Source: JABJOR01 sp965603075 (GTDB taxonomy: Bacteria; Pseudomonadota; Alphaproteobacteria; Rhodospirillales; Casp-alpha2). From it: a DNA stretch of 64,000 nt. The stretch is taken from assembly GCA_965603075.1 (NCBI GenBank), contig CBFDBO010000003.1:1-64000 (forward strand), given 5' to 3'. This document shows, one piece after another, positions 25,546-34,329 of this stretch. The first letter of the stretch is position 1. Every line of letters begins with the position of its first letter. Made by a program: the position numbers and the translations under genes. The notes under the pieces were generated by a model. That model worked only from the letters and a program-made list of their open reading frames with translations, was not told where the DNA came from and ran no database searches.

Positions 25546-26067
25546 TTAAACGGTATGAGCTTTAAAAATTGGGCGAACATTACCTTTTTCAATTACCTTT
25601 AGTAAAGCCAGTCTTGCACGGCTAATTCGGCTCATAACGGTCCCGATTGGAATTTCAAGTGCGAGGGCCGCTTCTTCATAACTCAACCCAGCAATATCGA
25701 TCAGACCAAGCATCTCGCGATGTACAGCGGGTAAAGTTTCCATGCCGAATTTAACAGTCAGTGTATTGATAAGACGATCTTCAGAGCCAGAAAATTCCAT
25801 ATCTTGATCAATAAATATGGCACCGTCTACTTCCCACGTCTCAACAACCCGACGATGACGGAGTAAATCAAGGTATGTGTTCTTTAGGATACGAAATAAC
25901 CAGGCCCGAAAGGCAGGGGTTTCAGTTGGTGAGTTTTTTGCTTTAAGGGCCTTAACGACGCAATCTTGGACTAAATCACGGGCGTCGTCAGGGTCGCGAC
26001 ATAGCGAATACGCATAGCCATAAAGCCGTTGCAAATGCTGGTCTAATCGACACCGATCCTGATCCAT
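25546..26067 (-). CDS. ECF-family RNA polymerase sigma factor
   Basis: A 173-residue ECF sigma factor. Region 2 (YGYAYSLCRDPDDARDLVQD ... FRAWLFRILKNTYLDLLR) recognises -10, and region 4 (LSYEEAALALEIPIGTVMSR) recognises -35. AGAGGA precedes the ATG. Its neighbours, an anti-sigma factor and then a molybdoenzyme with its cytochrome on the same strand, make those enzymes the likely regulon. The hybrid kinase gene upstream ends 104 bp before it, so the sigma gene could be read from its own promoter in that AT-rich gap or by readthrough. Confidence 0.87.
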   Translation of the reverse strand: MDQDRCRLDQHLQRLYGYAYSLCRDPDDARDLVQDCVVKALKAKNSPTETPAFRAWLFRILKNTYLDLLRHRRVVETWEVDGAIFIDQDMEFSGSEDRLINTLTVKFGMETLPAVHREMLGLIDIAGLSYEEAALALEIPIGTVMSRISRARLALLKVIEKGNVRPIFKAHTV

Positions 26068-26171
26068 TAATTCCTCTGGAGAAAATTATCAACTTTAAGT
26101 TAATTTTATATATCACATAAATTAATGCTATATGGGAATATTATTTAAATTATTTGATTGGGTTTGGAAAA

Positions 26172-29100
26172 TTAGGATGCCCGCTTCAGGCCCTGTAGAA
26201 GTATGCGCCCCGCCTTGCCGCCATTACCCGACAGCTTCTTTTCGGCAACCAGTACAAGGGCATCGGTAAGATGGTTTAGTGTGGTGAAGTCTTCTTTATT
26301 CAATGTCTCTTTTTCGGTTAACATATCATCGGCCTGCATTGCAAGTATCGTTACCAGATTATAACCGAATGTGCCGCCGCTCCCCTTGATCGCATGGGTT
26401 AAGCTTTTGACTTTGTCTCTTCTTTCTCCATCGGAAGGATTTTCAGTCAATTTAGTAACGGCTTCTCTCAGGTTGGCACTATGTTTACGTAAATTTTCTT
26501 CGTAATCTGCCTGTAGCTTTTTGAATTTGTCGCCAAGAAGGGTCGCCATTTCAGAAGGAGGCTCATCTTCATTTATGCCAATGCTTGCTGCTTGATCAAT
26601 CATCACCGAGACCCGGGCCAATACGTTAGCGAAAGTGCCATCTTGAAGTGACGCATCGTCTTGTTCTCTCGCCATCTCTGGGGGCTGATTTGGTTTTACA
26701 GGTCGGGCATTGGTAATAGATATATGAATTTCTTCATTCATCTGTTTATTGATGGTTTTCAGGAGTACGGGTAAGTCCAGAGGTTTGGCGCAAACGGCGT
26801 TCATCCCAACATCCGTATATTCCTTGATGTTTCCTGCGGCGATGTCGGCCGTTAAGGCGATGATTGGAATGTCTGACTTTAAGTCTGTGCGGATGATTGT
26901 TGTTGCCTCCAACCCATCCATGATCGGCATTCTGATATCCATTAAGATAAGGTCGAAGTCGTCTTTCTTGAATAGATCAATTGCCATCTTTCCATTATCG
27001 GCAATCGTGACATCATGGTTCATGTTTTCAAATACAGCCTTGATCAATTGCTGATTGACGTCGTTATCTTCAGCAATCAGCACCTTCATGGGGCGCGATG
27101 CTTCCCATCTATCAAGGGCGCTTCTCTTGTCGGAGGCTTCTACTCTTCCTTTGGCGGGTTTGCAGAGGGTAGTAAACCAGAACGTTGAGCCTATTCCCTT
27201 CGTGCTATTAACGCCGATGTCACCGCCCATCAGTTTTGTAAGTTGCTTGGAAATCGACAACCCAAGACCTGTCCCGCCATAGGTTCTGGATATAGAACTG
27301 TCAGCTTGGGTGAAGGCAGAGAAGAGTTTTTCTTTTTCTTTATCGGTTAAGCCGATGCCACTATCAGTCACAATGAAACGGAGCATTAAGTCTTCGCTGT
27401 CGTTCGGTTCCAATTTTAGTTCAACGTTAATATGACCAGCATCCGTGAATTTAAGAGCATTACTTAGTAGGTTGGAAAGAATTTGCCCGATCCGCATGGA
27501 ATCTGCGTGGATGCCTTCTGGTAATGCATCATCTATCTCAACGTTCACGGAGAGACCCTTTGAGACTATGCTAGGTCCAAATAATTGCACCGTATCATGA
27601 ACAAACGAAGATAAATGGAAATCTGTGGGCGAAATATTGAGTTTACCAGCCTCCAGCTTGGATTGGTCCAGGATTTCATTGAGGATGGTCAGCAGGTTAT
27701 TACCCGACGATTTGATGCTCGCTGTCCAATCCAATTGTTGCGGTGATAAATCCGTTTCCAACAGCAATTCGGACATGCCGATGACACCTGCCATGGGAGT
27801 GCGGATTTCATGGCTCATGGCGGCTAAGAATTCTGACTTGGCGAGGTTGGCATCTTCCGCTCGTCGTCGGGCATGGGCAGTGTTTTCCAAAAAACCAGTG
27901 CGCGAAATTTGTGCTCTGGTGACAGCGAATGTGGTGGCGAAAAACATTGGCAGAATTATCGCGAGCAAAACTAACAACGAGTGACGGAAATCAGAAAGCG
28001 AACTGGGTTCAAAGTTGTTTTTTAGTTGATAGATCAGATGCCATGTCGGCGCGTTGAGATTTGTGATTTGACTGCCACCAAGCATGTTTAAATTTTCAGG
28101 AGTCAGATTGGCAAGGGAATAGTAGAAAGTTCCTTTTTCCGTACTCAACGTCGCTGATTTATGATTTTTGATCTTGGCCCATTCGCGGGGAAAATCAACG
28201 GCGAAGCTCATCATCTTTTTTTCAGGAAACATGAAACTCCAAAGGCGTTTCGGATCCTCAGCAACCAGATAATAACCATCGTGATTGACCAGTGAAAAAT
28301 GTCCCGGAAACTGCTCTGCGATTTCACTAACTTTCTCAAATATCCCCTTCATCGAAACATTAATCAAGGTGACGCCCTTCTTCGTGCCGTTCTTTCCATA
28401 AAATGGTGTCCCAACTCTGGTAACCGGTTTGAAGGGAACTTCAATCTCCCCGCGCTCAACGTTGAGATCCACAGGTGAGAAGTAAATTTCTCCATGCTCG
28501 AGACCGATTGCCTCTTGAAAATAATATCTATTGTTTTTCAACTGAAGCTCAGGCCAAGGGACGGACTCAACACCGTTTTTCGTTGTATGGACACGTACTA
28601 TTTCTGCACCGTCGAAGCTGAGGTAACGGATTTGATCGATCTTTCTTTTGTGGGTGATCAGATTTTTCCAATCGTTCTCTAGGTGAAGGACAGCGACGTC
28701 ATCCCCATTAAGTAACTCCAGAAGACCACTGCTTTTGTTTGTTACCTGAAGGTCAACAATAACAGGCTCTAGCTCTCGACGAATCAACACAGAAAGACGA
28801 TCAAGATTGATATTTGCTTCTATTTCCATCGCCTTCCAGGTATCGATTTTGTGGTTTTGATACGTGCTCAGCGCCCCGAGACAGACCAAAACCAGGCCAA
28901 ATATGCTGATAAAAAATGCAGATCTCCAAGCTGTCTTTCGACTCTTCTCGGGCGGGATTTCACCTAGAGCATATGATGTCGATTTTTGCTTGGCGGGGAG
29001 CAATACCCAGAAATATATGAATGGCGCTGTTGCGATTGTGACAATGCCACCATCAACCAGATTGACATATATTGAAGGTACGCCTGCCAATATATTTTCA

Positions 29101-29426
29101 ATTGAAAGCATGATTAAGCCTTCAATGCTAAAAACAATCAGTCCCGCTCGAACCAAACATAAATCGACCAGCATTGAAGTATTGAGTTTGCCTGAAAGAT
29201 TTTTATTTAACAAAATCACAAGTGACACCGATGTCACAGCGGTTAACAAAGCCGAATCGATCAGCAATTCAAGGAATGGATTTCCTTCTGCAACGTTTAC
29301 AAAATCAAACAAAAACATGAGTCCGACTTCAGCAAGAAACACGACGGACAGGATGAGAGCAAGCGAACGTTTTGGCGAAAAACTGGTCTTTTGAATAGTA
29401 GAAATAGAAGTTGAATTGTCGTTCAC
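26172..29426 (-). CDS. BarA-like hybrid sensor kinase with HPt domain
   Basis: A 1084-residue membrane hybrid kinase. The N-terminal ~185 residues hold several TM helices. A periplasmic dCache-like sensor follows (about 200-490), then another TM near 490-510 and HisKA with H539 (AAMSHEIRTPM). An HATPase (VTDSGIGL, GTGLGLSIS), a receiver with D830 (LMDIRMPIMDG) and a C-terminal HPt with H1011 (LTHAIKGSGG) complete it. This is the full unorthodox H-D-H phosphorelay in one chain. No response regulator is adjacent, so its output is unknown; the ECF sigma gene downstream may only be a neighbour. Confidence 0.87.
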   Translation of the reverse strand: MNDNSTSISTIQKTSFSPKRSLALILSVVFLAEVGLMFLFDFVNVAEGNPFLELLIDSALLTAVTSVSLVILLNKNLSGKLNTSMLVDLCLVRAGLIVFSIEGLIMLSIENILAGVPSIYVNLVDGGIVTIATAPFIYFWVLLPAKQKSTSYALGEIPPEKSRKTAWRSAFFISIFGLVLVCLGALSTYQNHKIDTWKAMEIEANINLDRLSVLIRRELEPVIVDLQVTNKSSGLLELLNGDDVAVLHLENDWKNLITHKRKIDQIRYLSFDGAEIVRVHTTKNGVESVPWPELQLKNNRYYFQEAIGLEHGEIYFSPVDLNVERGEIEVPFKPVTRVGTPFYGKNGTKKGVTLINVSMKGIFEKVSEIAEQFPGHFSLVNHDGYYLVAEDPKRLWSFMFPEKKMMSFAVDFPREWAKIKNHKSATLSTEKGTFYYSLANLTPENLNMLGGSQITNLNAPTWHLIYQLKNNFEPSSLSDFRHSLLVLLAIILPMFFATTFAVTRAQISRTGFLENTAHARRRAEDANLAKSEFLAAMSHEIRTPMAGVIGMSELLLETDLSPQQLDWTASIKSSGNNLLTILNEILDQSKLEAGKLNISPTDFHLSSFVHDTVQLFGPSIVSKGLSVNVEIDDALPEGIHADSMRIGQILSNLLSNALKFTDAGHINVELKLEPNDSEDLMLRFIVTDSGIGLTDKEKEKLFSAFTQADSSISRTYGGTGLGLSISKQLTKLMGGDIGVNSTKGIGSTFWFTTLCKPAKGRVEASDKRSALDRWEASRPMKVLIAEDNDVNQQLIKAVFENMNHDVTIADNGKMAIDLFKKDDFDLILMDIRMPIMDGLEATTIIRTDLKSDIPIIALTADIAAGNIKEYTDVGMNAVCAKPLDLPVLLKTINKQMNEEIHISITNARPVKPNQPPEMAREQDDASLQDGTFANVLARVSVMIDQAASIGINEDEPPSEMATLLGDKFKKLQADYEENLRKHSANLREAVTKLTENPSDGERRDKVKSLTHAIKGSGGTFGYNLVTILAMQADDMLTEKETLNKEDFTTLNHLTDALVLVAEKKLSGNGGKAGRILLQGLKRAS

Positions 29427-29616
29427 AGAGAGTACCCTTTACCTTAACGTCGACTGTTATTATCCCAGTTTTCCATAACTACCAATGACCATCAATATGA
29501 AGCATACGATAAATTGGGGGGGGACGAAAAGACATAGATTCGAGTAACCATAGAGCAGCCATCGCCTTGAAGTTTTATTAATCAACGCAGGCTAGTACAT
29601 TTACGTGCATTTAATA

Positions 29617-30924
29617 TTACTTGTCTGCTCCGGCATTTTTGGCATTCCGACGTAAGGTAAGGTTTCCCCCAAAGCTTCGAAAAGGTTCTGGCGGCATCCA
29701 TTTCGCTGTTTCCGATTCAAGACAATCACGCACCAGATCGGTAATGTTGCCCAAGGCGTAATCGGCCATCGCCGTTCCAAATGCCGTACCTTTGCTGAGA
29801 CCTGAGCCGTTGTATCCTCCGCTAAACCAGAGGCGAGCTGCAAGGTTGCCAAAGAAATTGGTGCTATTGACGCTGATCCCTTCGACGCCGGACCAGGTGA
29901 ATTCAAAGGGGATATGCGCTAATTGCGGAAAGCGCTGCTCGAACCCGGCACGGTGCTGATTGACACGCGCGGACAAATCCTGATCGGATAACAAGCGAGA
30001 GAAACGGAACTCGGCACAATTGCGGATGCAAATGCGACGATCAGCCGTTAATCGAACGGTCGCCCCCGTATCGTGCAGTGACAACGTACCCCAATCACGT
30101 AGAATCCCAAGTTGCGACATTTCTTCATCCGAAAGCTGGCGGGTAAAACTGCCGGATAGAATAATGCCAGTGATGCGATTTTTTAAGAAGTCGTGTCGGG
30201 TGATTTCATAATTTGTCGCAAGACAGATATTGGCAGCATGGATTTTTGCATGGGGAAGTTGTAATTCATGGATCTTTCCTTGCCGGATATTAAGAACAGG
30301 TGTGTTTTCAAACAACGTCACATTGTCGGGAAGGTGATCTGCGAGGCCTCGAGCTAGCCGAGCGGGTTGAACCAGAACGCCCTTTGCCACGTGCAGCCCC
30401 CTTGAATAATGGGCGGTGCCCAAAAGGTGCGTAAGTTCTGTTTCTGACAGCTCGGTGTGTTCGATTTCCAACTGGCGTAAATACGCAACATAATGCAGAT
30501 ATTCGGCTTTTGATTGGATGTCTGCGGCGACGTGATACAGCCCCTTTTCACGCCAGTCACAGGCGATTTCGTTGGCCATTACGGTGTCGCGCAGCAAAGA
30601 TAACCCAGCGCTATTGATCCGGTTGACACGTTGGCAGTTCCCGAAATCTAGGTTCGAAACCGGACCGCCGAAGCGGCTGTTTTCCATGACGAAACCCGAG
30701 CTGCGAGCCGTTGCACCCTGCGCGATTTCGCGCGCTTCCAGCAGTATAATTTCGGTAGATGGGTTTTGTTCGGCCAGCCGCTTGGCACATGCCAGACCCG
30801 TTACACCCGCGCCAACAACCACCCAATCCGCCGAACGATCATCCTTCAGGGCGGGATGGGCCGGACGGGGAGCGAGCAGTTCAGCCCAACCGTGAGAGTC
30901 AGTTGAGAAATGATTTGAGGTCAT
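29617..30924 (-). CDS. FAD-dependent DAO-family amine/amino-acid oxidase
   Basis: A 435-residue flavoprotein of the D-amino-acid oxidase superfamily with the dinucleotide-binding motif VVVGAGVTGLACAKRLAEQ at about residue 34. It has an FAD-adenine-contacting Glu after the second strand (ILLEAREI) and a C-terminal FSGGYNGSGLSKG loop. The overall plan resembles gamma-glutamylputrescine oxidase (PuuB/OrdL) proteins, which oxidise a secondary or primary amine to aldehyde or acid plus peroxide. The substrate is not determined by sequence. It follows the ICMT-like gene by 15 bp in the same operon. Confidence 0.82.
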   Translation of the reverse strand: MTSNHFSTDSHGWAELLAPRPAHPALKDDRSADWVVVGAGVTGLACAKRLAEQNPSTEIILLEAREIAQGATARSSGFVMENSRFGGPVSNLDFGNCQRVNRINSAGLSLLRDTVMANEIACDWREKGLYHVAADIQSKAEYLHYVAYLRQLEIEHTELSETELTHLLGTAHYSRGLHVAKGVLVQPARLARGLADHLPDNVTLFENTPVLNIRQGKIHELQLPHAKIHAANICLATNYEITRHDFLKNRITGIILSGSFTRQLSDEEMSQLGILRDWGTLSLHDTGATVRLTADRRICIRNCAEFRFSRLLSDQDLSARVNQHRAGFEQRFPQLAHIPFEFTWSGVEGISVNSTNFFGNLAARLWFSGGYNGSGLSKGTAFGTAMADYALGNITDLVRDCLESETAKWMPPEPFRSFGGNLTLRRNAKNAGADK

Positions 30925-30939
30925 GGTATATACACTTTT

Positions 30940-31560
30940 TTACATAAGGTGACGATAAATTACGCGCCAGGGGAATATTGATGGAACTTTGTTTCGATAA
31001 TTTCGATAAGCATCCCCATAAATGTCCACCAAATAACGCTCTTCAAATAGTGTTCCAACAAATAGATAAGCTGAACCCCAAATTGCAGTGGCCACTCCCC
31101 GGTCATCCAAAGCATTTCCCCAAAGCATCAGGTATGCTCCTAGATAAATCGGGTGTCTGACATAACAATGCAGACCGTTGGTATGTAGGGGCTCATTGGA
31201 AGGCTCGGTGATCCCGATTTTATGGTTTCGAATTTGTGCCGTCCCTGCAAGGCGTGCCAAATCATAGCCCTTCAGAGCGTACACCAATATTAAAATGCCA
31301 AGCAGTGATACGCCCCACATTCCAATTCGCACAGTCTCCGGGAAATTGAACGAGTTAACACCATCAAACAGCCAAACACCAAATACCCAGACGACAAAAA
31401 TGTGGCCGCTGGCGAAGGTGTTATAGGAGATGCGGTAATAAGCGCCGAGCTTTGATTCCAGCAGAGTTTTGGTTTTTCGTGATGCAAGAAAAGAGTGCCC
31501 AACACCGAAGCTGAACCATGCAAGGCAGTAAAACACATGAATTTCTATCAATGCCATCAA
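30940..31560 (-). CDS. ICMT/NnrU-like integral membrane methyltransferase
   Basis: A 206-residue membrane protein with about five hydrophobic segments. Its C-terminal signature, YVRHPIYLGAYLM followed by EERYLVDIYGDAYRNYRNKV, matches isoprenylcysteine carboxyl methyltransferase-like and phospholipid methyltransferase-like families. The RHP motif and the final E(E)R...Y..Y form the SAM-binding half. It probably methylates a lipid or small molecule at the membrane. It is the first gene of a two-gene unit with the DAO-family oxidase. Confidence 0.72.
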   Translation of the reverse strand: MMALIEIHVFYCLAWFSFGVGHSFLASRKTKTLLESKLGAYYRISYNTFASGHIFVVWVFGVWLFDGVNSFNFPETVRIGMWGVSLLGILILVYALKGYDLARLAGTAQIRNHKIGITEPSNEPLHTNGLHCYVRHPIYLGAYLMLWGNALDDRGVATAIWGSAYLFVGTLFEERYLVDIYGDAYRNYRNKVPSIFPWRVIYRHLM

Positions 31561-31799
31561 TCATTCCTAAAACGGGTGCAACATGACCCATTCCATAAAC
31601 TATTACATGTCCGTAATCATGAAAACAGCCCCGTCATATAAACTAGGTTATACGAATATCAGAATATTTCATTTTAGATACCGGTTCCACGTTCATGGAG
31701 AATACCTCCGACATTACAAATCAAATAAGGGCTTGAATAGACGGCGGCATTTCATTTAAGTATGGACTTCACCTGTTTTCATAAAAAGATTGAACAAAA

Positions 31800-32333
31800 A
31801 TGTCATTATACCTAATCCGTCACGGCCAATCTGAATTTAATGCAGCCCCCCAGCATGACCCTGACCCGATGATAATTGATGCTCGCCTAACAAAACTGGG
31901 AGAGGCACAAGCACAAGCGGCGCGCGAGCAGGTCAAAGAGATGGGTATTAAACACGTCATTTGTTCACCCTTGACCCGGGCCATCCAGACAGCCCTGCTG
32001 ATTTTCGACGAAAATGCTTCCATCACCGTTGATGCGACCCACCGTGAATTATTGAGCCACAGTTGTGATGTTGGCCGCCCGCCCGCCGATTTGGACCGCG
32101 ACTTTCCAATGTTGAATTTCACTCATCTGGAAGATCATTGGTGGCATAAGGGACCTGGAAATAAAGACAAAGTCCCTGTCGAGCCAGAAGATGTGTTTTT
32201 GGAAAGGGTGGAGAAATTCAAGAGTATGCTGCAGCTAAACAATGATCGCCCGCTGGCCATTGTCGGACACGGAAATTTCTTCCAAGAAATGATTGGCCGG
32301 ATGCTCAATAACTGTGAAATTGAGAGTTACTGA
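31800..32333 (+). CDS. Histidine phosphatase family protein
   Basis: A 177-residue member of the phosphoglycerate mutase/SixA superfamily. The catalytic motif is LIRHGQSEFN (H8), with SPLTRAIQTA holding the second Arg, a central Glu (RELL), and the distal His in IVGHGNF. It is cytoplasmic and stands alone between divergent and convergent neighbours. The substrate is unknown; a phosphohistidine or small-molecule phosphatase is likelier than a glycolytic mutase given the small size. Confidence 0.82.
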   Translation: MSLYLIRHGQSEFNAAPQHDPDPMIIDARLTKLGEAQAQAAREQVKEMGIKHVICSPLTRAIQTALLIFDENASITVDATHRELLSHSCDVGRPPADLDRDFPMLNFTHLEDHWWHKGPGNKDKVPVEPEDVFLERVEKFKSMLQLNNDRPLAIVGHGNFFQEMIGRMLNNCEIESY

Positions 32334-32418
32334 ATATCCAGAGCGTACAGCTTAAGGTCTTTGAAATTAACTAATTGAAGAAAGCTGTTGGGTCTTTTGA
32401 TTCTACGCGTGAAACCGT

Positions 32419-32943
32419 TTATTTGACGGTTAGTACTGAACAACTCGCCCGCTGGGAAACTTTGTGGGAAACGCTGCCGGTTACGAAACCTTTCAGCTTA
32501 CTCAGACCGCGACGTCCCATGATGATCATGTCAGCATTGCTATTCTCTGCTACGTCGATAATGCAGTTTGCATAGTCGCCAGCGCGAATTTCTGTACCGA
32601 TGTTTTTAACACCGCCTAGATTAGCTTTCTTTTTAGCGGACTTTAAAATTTGTTCGCCAAGTGCCACGATTACACGGGCCTCATTGGCTTCACGGCCATC
32701 GCCACCAACCATGCGTCCTAGGGCAGCTGAAAACCCGGTGGTCTCATTGCCGTAATTGGAAATGGGATCAGGTAAATGTTCAACAGCGATCATACGTTTC
32801 ATCTCTGCAGGGGGGTGATCATGGGTGAGAACATGGACCAAGGTTAATTTGGCGCCGTATTTCGCCGCTAGATCAATCCCAACTTTCAATGCATTCAAGG
32901 CATGATCAGATCCGTCTGTAGCAATAACAATATTGGAAAACAT
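32419..32943 (-). CDS. Universal stress protein (UspA family)
   Basis: A 174-residue single Usp domain. It begins FSNIVIATDGSDHALNAL and ends with the ATP-binding signature MGRRGLSKLKGFVTGSVS (the G-2x-G-9x-G-S pattern), so it is probably an ATP-binding type. About 30 residues in the middle are longer than the minimal domain. A monocistronic stress-associated protein; the function in this strain is unspecified. Confidence 0.87.
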   Translation of the reverse strand: MFSNIVIATDGSDHALNALKVGIDLAAKYGAKLTLVHVLTHDHPPAEMKRMIAVEHLPDPISNYGNETTGFSAALGRMVGGDGREANEARVIVALGEQILKSAKKKANLGGVKNIGTEIRAGDYANCIIDVAENSNADMIIMGRRGLSKLKGFVTGSVSHKVSQRASCSVLTVK

Positions 32944-33293
32944 GGTTTCACCCCTGAACTATTGTGCGGTTGAAATTAAGCTTTGAACCGTATGGTTGAA
33001 TTTAGGCACCAAAGACACCGTATCATTACTTCCCCTGTGTTTCCATGAAAACCCGTACTGATCAGGAAAATAATTAACCTTAAGGTACTTTGCACCCGCC
33101 GAGGACACCAAAAAGAATAGCGTCTGCTTTGCACGAAAAAACAGGCGTTATGCTGGTGTATCCGTTATTTTTTTTAAAGCAACTTAGGTGATGTGTTACA
33201 AATTGTTGTTGTCGGTCAGGTAAATTTTTTTCGTTAGGTCCCAAATGGGATGCAAGATAGTGTTTTAGCCGATCACAAACTATCGAAGGGAAT
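32944..33293. other. Intergenic region between the UspA and ADC-like genes
   Basis: About 350 bp separate two divergent genes, so both promoters must lie here. It contains AT-rich tracts and T-runs (for example near 33168-33176) but no strong palindrome or convincing -35/-10 pair that I can defend. A GAAGGGA ribosome-binding site precedes the ATG at 33294. Confidence 0.5.
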
Positions 33294-34112
33294 ATGAATA
33301 TGCCCGCTATTTCTGATCTCAAGGGGTTTGCCTATCCATCGCCTACGGGCGTTTCATCTGTTGTCGGGAATATGCCGTGGCATTTTGCAACGGAACACCT
33401 ATGCATAGCCTATGAGAGCAACCCGGAAGCCGTGGCGGCTTATCTGCCGGAACCATTGCAACCGTCCATAAATAATCCTGCACAGGTCATTATTGATTTT
33501 GGTAAATGGTATTGTCTTTGGGATGAGCCTGATATGCCAACCATTAACCCGGAACGCACATGGTATAATGAAACGGTGATTTGGATTGGCTGTTCTTATG
33601 AAGGGCAGGATGCCCGGTTTTGTGTCCAGACGTGGGTTGATAAGGATTTCAGCATGGTCCGGGGTATGATCATGGGGTTCAATAAAAAAATTGGTGAGAC
33701 CTATAAGACAAAATATCACCCCCTAAACCCTGGGATGCCAAAAATGGGTCCCGGTGCGGGGTTGAGCGGCTATGTTGCCAGCCATGGGGAACGCCTTATG
33801 CAAGGGGGGATGCAGATTGAAAAAGAAATCCCTTTTGTTGAAATTCCTGAGATGATGCGTTTGGGACAGATTAATTTACGTTATTTTCCCAGTATGGAAC
33901 CCGGCGGTAAACCCTCGATCTGTGAACTGCTTCAACTGGAAGCAACGGACATTCGCACTGGGTGTGCTTATGCGGGGCCTGGGCATATTGAGCTTCTATC
34001 AAGCCAGCTTGAAGAACACACAAATCTTGAAGTGCGTAATGTTACGGGCGGTTATTATTTTGAAAATGGCTGCACGATTACAGGCGGCAAAGTTCTTCAT
34101 AAATGGGTATGA
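33294..34112 (+). CDS. Acetoacetate decarboxylase-family protein
   Basis: A 272-residue protein of the acetoacetate decarboxylase fold. The segment MGFNKKIGETY places a Lys pair (K131-K132) where the Schiff-base Lys and its pKa-lowering neighbour sit in clostridial Adc. Other typical features are LPEPLQPS near residue 51 and a C-terminal GGYYFENGCTITGGKV. Members decarboxylate acetoacetate or act on other beta-keto or aldol-type substrates, so the reaction is uncertain. It lies 217 bp before the MttB-like gene on the same strand; co-transcription is possible but not shown. Confidence 0.78.
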   Translation: MNMPAISDLKGFAYPSPTGVSSVVGNMPWHFATEHLCIAYESNPEAVAAYLPEPLQPSINNPAQVIIDFGKWYCLWDEPDMPTINPERTWYNETVIWIGCSYEGQDARFCVQTWVDKDFSMVRGMIMGFNKKIGETYKTKYHPLNPGMPKMGPGAGLSGYVASHGERLMQGGMQIEKEIPFVEIPEMMRLGQINLRYFPSMEPGGKPSICELLQLEATDIRTGCAYAGPGHIELLSSQLEEHTNLEVRNVTGGYYFENGCTITGGKVLHKWV

Positions 34113-34329
34113 TGGAGCCGCAGAAAGAGGCTCACAAAGTCAAATTTCGGCCGAACTATAATACGCATAATGGCCGCCTAATTGCTGATTGGGCCGCGTG
34201 AAACAATTCAGAATTGCTGCTCGACGCTCAAGCTTATGGACAACCAAGTCAGTTGCCTCCAGAGCCCTTCTTGAGAATTAACGTTAAAGCACGTTTTGCT
34301 TTCGAAAAGTTTAAAGGAAAGAACGATTA

